This document shows positions 28,944-31,989 of a stretch of DNA of 31,989 bases, in pieces. This stretch comes from JBDHRG01 sp039807445 (GTDB lineage: Bacteria; Pseudomonadota; Gammaproteobacteria; Competibacterales; Competibacteraceae). The notes under the pieces are model-generated. The model saw nothing but the letters and a program-made list of their open reading frames with translations, searched no databases and had not been told where the DNA came from. Position numbers and translations under genes: made by a program. Within the stretch, counting starts at the first letter, position 1. The number at the start of each line of letters is the position of its first letter. The stretch spans positions 1 to 31,989 of the forward strand of contig JBDHRG010000020.1 of NCBI GenBank assembly GCA_039807445.1, given 5' to 3'.

Positions 28944-30671
28944 TCAGGCCGCCGCGACCGCCTCCAGCGCCCAGCGCCCCTCGCCGAGCAGTGCCAGCCG
29001 GCGCTCGTGGAAGGCTTGCAGCGTGCTGCGATGGCCGACGCTGACGATCGCGGTGCCGGGCAGGCGCTCGCGCAGCAGCCGGTACAGCTTCGCCTCGCTC
29101 GCCTCGTCGAGCGCCGAGCTGGCTTCGTCGAGGAACAGCCAGCGCGGCTGGCGCAGCAGGATGCGGGCGAAGGCGATGCGCTGCTGCTCGCCGCCCGACA
29201 GCGTCTGCGCCCAGTCCTCGACCCGGTCGAGCTCGCCGGCGAAGCGGCCGAGACCGACCTCGCCCAGCACGCGCCCGAGATCGGCATCGTCGCGCGGCTC
29301 GCGGCTCGGGTACAGCAGCGCTTCGCGCAGCGTGCCGATCGGCAGGTAGGGCTTCTGCGGCACGAACAGCGCGCCGTCGCGCGGCATCTCGACGCGCCCG
29401 CCACCGAAGGGCCACAGCCCGGCGAGCACGCGCAGCAGCGTGCTCTTGCCGCTGCCCGAGGGGCCGGTCAGCAGCACCGACTCGCCCGGGCGCAGCGCGA
29501 AGTCGAGCCCGTCGAGCAGCGTCGCGCCGTCGGGCCGGTCGACCCTCAGCCCGTGCGCGCGCGGCGCCGGGCTCTCGCTGCGCTCGAAGCCGCTGGCCTG
29601 GGCGAAGCGCGCATCGAGGCTGTCGAGCGCCTCGGTGAACTGCGTCAGGCGCATCGTCGTCGCGCGCCAGCTGGCGATGCTCTGGTAGGCGTCGATGAAG
29701 AACGACAGCGCGTTCTGCACCTGGCCGAAGGCGTTGGCGATCTGCGACAGCTTGCCGATCGGCATCCGGGTGGCGAAGTAGAACGGCGCCACGGTCAGGT
29801 ACGGCACCACCACCGACACCTGCGAATAGCCGTTGTTGAACATGTCGACCTTGAAGCCGGCGCGGATGAGCGCATGGAAATTGTCGATCACGCGGCGGAA
29901 GCGCTCGCCGAAGCGGCGGTTCTCGACGTCTTCGCCGCCGTACAGCGCGACCGACTCGAGGTTTTCGCGCAGGCGCATCAGGTTGAAGCGGTAGTCGGCC
30001 TCGAGCTTTTCCTGCTGGAAGTTCAGCGGGATCAGCCGCCGGCCGATCAGGTGCGTCAGCCCGGTGCCGAGGATCGCGTAGACCAGCGCCGCCCAGAACA
30101 GGAAGCCGGGGATGTCGACCTGGTGCCCGAACACCGTCATCGGCACATCGGACGACAGCCCCCACAGCACCACGGCGAAGCTCGCCAGCGTCGACACCGC
30201 GTTCACCAGGCCGAAGAACAGCGTCATCGTCTGCTCGGTGAACAGGTCGATGTCCTGCGCGATGCGCTGGTCGGGGTTGTCGGTGGTGTCGCCGAGCAGC
30301 TTCATCCGGTAGAAGGCCTTGTGCCGCAGCCAGGCCCCCTGGTAGCGCTCGGTCAGCCAGGTGCGCCAGCGGATCCTCAGCCACATGCGCAGGATGTAGC
30401 GCGTGCCGACGATGACGATGAACACCGTCGCCAGCCAGCCGAAGGTGCCGAGCGAAGACCAGAACGCCGCTTCGTCGTAGTTTTGCAGCGAATCGTAGAA
30501 GCCGCGCTGCCAGGCGTTCAGCAGCACGTTCATGTACACCAGCGAGAAGTTGCCGGCGAGCACGACGATCAGCAGTAGCCAGGCGCTCCACTTGTGCTCG
30601 GAGGTCCAGTAGGCGCGGATCAGGCGGAAGACGCGGGCGGCATCGCCGCGCGTGAAGCGGTGTTGTTCCAT
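28944..30671 (-). CDS. SbmA/BacA-YddA-type ABC transporter (permease-ATPase fusion)
   Basis: This is a 575-residue half-transporter. Residues 1-340 form the SbmA/BacA-like membrane domain, with helices such as WLLLIVVLAGNFSLVYMNVL and LATVFIVIVGTRYILRMWLR, and the family motifs WLTERY-GAWLRHKAFYRM and DNPDQRIAQDI. The ATPase follows: Walker A TGPSGSGKST, the LWPFGGGRV motif, signature TLSGGEQQRIAFAR and Walker B LFLDEASSALDE. Relatives include YddA and mycobacterial B12 transporters; SbmA homologues import peptides. The substrate here is not predictable. I chose the ATG at 30671 (MEQHRFTRGDAARVF), which fits the family N-terminus; 18 more codons are open upstream. It is convergent with nagB. 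Confidence 0.92.
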   Translation of the reverse strand: MEQHRFTRGDAARVFRLIRAYWTSEHKWSAWLLLIVVLAGNFSLVYMNVLLNAWQRGFYDSLQNYDEAAFWSSLGTFGWLATVFIVIVGTRYILRMWLRIRWRTWLTERYQGAWLRHKAFYRMKLLGDTTDNPDQRIAQDIDLFTEQTMTLFFGLVNAVSTLASFAVVLWGLSSDVPMTVFGHQVDIPGFLFWAALVYAILGTGLTHLIGRRLIPLNFQQEKLEADYRFNLMRLRENLESVALYGGEDVENRRFGERFRRVIDNFHALIRAGFKVDMFNNGYSQVSVVVPYLTVAPFYFATRMPIGKLSQIANAFGQVQNALSFFIDAYQSIASWRATTMRLTQFTEALDSLDARFAQASGFERSESPAPRAHGLRVDRPDGATLLDGLDFALRPGESVLLTGPSGSGKSTLLRVLAGLWPFGGGRVEMPRDGALFVPQKPYLPIGTLREALLYPSREPRDDADLGRVLGEVGLGRFAGELDRVEDWAQTLSGGEQQRIAFARILLRQPRWLFLDEASSALDEASEAKLYRLLRERLPGTAIVSVGHRSTLQAFHERRLALLGEGRWALEAVAAA

Positions 30672-30774
30672 GGGGCAACCGGTTGATGGCCGAAAACGCT
30701 GCCGGTCGGTGCGGACGCCGCGCACCGCTCCGGCTCGCCGACGATGATACCCGGCCCCCGGCTTAAGTCGCCCT

Positions 30775-30780
30775 TATAAT
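30775..30780 (+). promoter_or_regulatory. -10 box for the GT4 gene
   Basis: A perfect TATAAT in CCCTTATAATCGCCGCC lies 28 bp before the ATG at 30808. The expected -35 position (CGGCCC) is poor. It sits in the short divergent region with the ABC transporter gene. Confidence 0.5.
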
Positions 30781-30807
30781 CGCCGCCAGTTCCAGCAGGG
30801 AGGCCGC

Positions 30808-31989
30808 ATGCGGATCCTGACGCTCTCGTCGCTCTACCCCAACGCCACCGCGCCCACCTTCGCCGTGTTCGTCGAGAATCGGCTGCGCCGGCTGCTCGAT
30901 ACGGGCGAGGTCGAGGCGCGCGTGGTCGCGCCGCTGCCCTGGGTGCCGCCGGGCACACCCGGCGAGCGGGGGCGGCTGGCGCGCATCCCGGCCACCGAGA
31001 CGCGCCACGGCATCGAGGTGCTGCATCCGCGCTACCCGCAGCTCCCGCGCATCGGCATGAGCCTGCACCCGTTCGGCTACGCCGCCGGCGTGCTGCCGGC
31101 GCTGAAGCGGCTGATCCGCGCCGGCTTCGACTTCGACCTGATCGACGCGCACTACTTCTACCCCGACGGCGTCGCCGCGGTGTGGCTCGGCCGTCGGCTC
31201 GGCAAGCCGGTGGTGGTGACCGCGCGCGGCAGCGACCTGAACCTGTTTCCGCGCTTCGCCGTGCCGCGGCGGCTGATCCGCCGCGCCGCCGAGCGCGCCG
31301 ACGGGCTGATCACGGTGTCGGCGGCGCTCGCCGCGCAGGTGCAGGCGCTCGGCATCGCGCACGAGCGGGTGCGGGTGCTGCGCAACGGCGTCGACCTGGC
31401 GCTGTTCGCGCCGATCGCGCGTGCGCAGGCGCGGGCGCGCTTCGGCCTGGCCGGTGACGGGCCGGTGCTGGTTTCGGTCGGCAACCTGGTGGCGCTGAAA
31501 GGGCACCACCTCGCGATCGAGGCGCTGAAGGACCTGCCCGGCTGGCGGCTCCTGATCGCCGGCCAGGGTCCCGAGCGCGAGCGGCTCGAGCGGCTCGCGG
31601 CAGGGCTGGGCATCGCCGAGCGCGTGCGCCTGCTCGGCGCGCTGGCGCACGCCGAGCTGCCCGAGCTGTACTCGGCCGCCGACGCGCTGGTGCTGGCGTC
31701 CGAGAGCGAGGGCTGGCCCAACGTGCTGCTCGAGGCGATGGCCTGTGGCACGCCGGCGATCGCAACCGCGGTCGGCGGCATTCCCGAAGCGTTCGGTGCG
31801 CCCGAGGCCGGCCGGCTGCTGCCCGAGCGCAGTGCGGCGGCGATCGCCGCCGCCGCGCGCGCACTGCTCGCCGCCGGCCTCGACCGCGCCGCAACACGCC
31901 GTCACGCCGAAGGCTTTTCCTGGGACGCCACGACGCGCGGCCAGCTCGAGCTGTTCGGCGACATCCTCGCGCGGCGGCAGGCCGCCGCG
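30808..31989 (+). CDS. GT4-family glycosyltransferase (runs off the right edge)
   Basis: This frame is open to the last base of the window, giving 394 residues with no stop. The N-terminus MRILTLSSLYPNATAPTFAV and VENRLRRLL match a GT4 group used in exopolysaccharide and colanic-type synthesis. The acceptor half has LIDAHYFYPDGVAAVWLG and VVVTARGSDLNLF. The donor half has VSVGNLVALKGHHLAIEAL, the SESEGWPNVLLEAMACGTPA nucleotide-sugar motif (E-x7-E) and VGGIPEAF. It is a retaining cytoplasmic enzyme; donor and acceptor are unknown. A GGGAGG ribosome site lies 5 bp before the ATG. The typical family length is about 380-400, so little is missing. It may open another polysaccharide locus to the right. 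Confidence 0.9.
   Translation, partial: MRILTLSSLYPNATAPTFAVFVENRLRRLLDTGEVEARVVAPLPWVPPGTPGERGRLARIPATETRHGIEVLHPRYPQLPRIGMSLHPFGYAAGVLPALKRLIRAGFDFDLIDAHYFYPDGVAAVWLGRRLGKPVVVTARGSDLNLFPRFAVPRRLIRRAAERADGLITVSAALAAQVQALGIAHERVRVLRNGVDLALFAPIARAQARARFGLAGDGPVLVSVGNLVALKGHHLAIEALKDLPGWRLLIAGQGPERERLERLAAGLGIAERVRLLGALAHAELPELYSAADALVLASESEGWPNVLLEAMACGTPAIATAVGGIPEAFGAPEAGRLLPERSAAAIAAAARALLAAGLDRAATRRHAEGFSWDATTRGQLELFGDILARRQAAA

Overview
The window is about 32 kb of very GC-rich bacterial chromosome (roughly 70% G+C in most genes). An O-antigen ABC exporter, a dTDP-rhamnose pathway, a fused RlmKL methyltransferase, SlyX and an L,D-transpeptidase next to a MepK-type hydrolase point to a Gram-negative proteobacterium. 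The RlmKL fusion and SlyX favour a gammaproteobacterium over a betaproteobacterium, but the sequence alone does not settle this. I see no rRNA, tRNA, CRISPR array, prophage or transposase gene.

Layout. (1) 141-11112, all minus strand: a surface-polysaccharide block. Read in the direction of transcription it runs rfbA, a four-helix-bundle (23S IVP/S23-type) gene, rfbC, rfbD, a GT2 glycosyltransferase, a GtrA-like membrane protein and rfbB (dTDP-L-rhamnose supply and lipid-linked sugar transfer). It continues with three genes for a UDP-diacetamido-uronic acid type sugar (oxidoreductase, acetyltransferase, aminotransferase) and the exporter wzm-wzt. The last 2.8 kb is clearly less GC-rich. (2) 11365-15924: an HDAC-family deacetylase, a convergent pair of peptidoglycan enzymes (L,D-transpeptidase and MepK-like DUF882 protein), a YbaK-type deacylase and slyX. 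(3) 16022-23146, plus strand: rlmKL, then a three-gene export operon like E. coli yhiI-rbbA-yhhJ. (4) 23422-28847: a divergent amino-sugar locus with a MurQ-type etherase plus 2OG-Fe(II) oxygenase and a GntR regulator on one strand, and a BadF-type kinase, PIG-L deacetylase and NagB on the other. (5) 28944-31989: an SbmA/YddA-like ABC transporter and a GT4 glycosyltransferase cut by the right edge.

Two families of small interspersed elements are the main novelty. The first consists of inverted arms built from degenerate G-rich heptamers (GGGGAAT/GGGGATG). It occurs three times, only in the rfb cluster: once around the four-helix-bundle gene and twice without cargo. One empty copy lies in frame inside rfbB. 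The other sits at the rfbC/rfbD junction between perfect 8-bp direct repeats, and removing it in silico restores a 4-bp ATGA overlap between rfbC and rfbD. The second family is a highly structured repeat of about 200 bp with two full copies (23192-23394, 27771-27987) and one deleted copy (28848-28938). Its terminal stems differ in sequence between the full copies, yet each still pairs with its own partner. A separate short palindrome has entered the rbbA-like gene in frame.

The amino-sugar locus looks like a MurNAc/GlcNAc salvage route in which a PIG-L deacetylase stands where NagA would be expected. Both of its transcription units carry the same ACCAAT-N5-ACCAAT direct repeat upstream.
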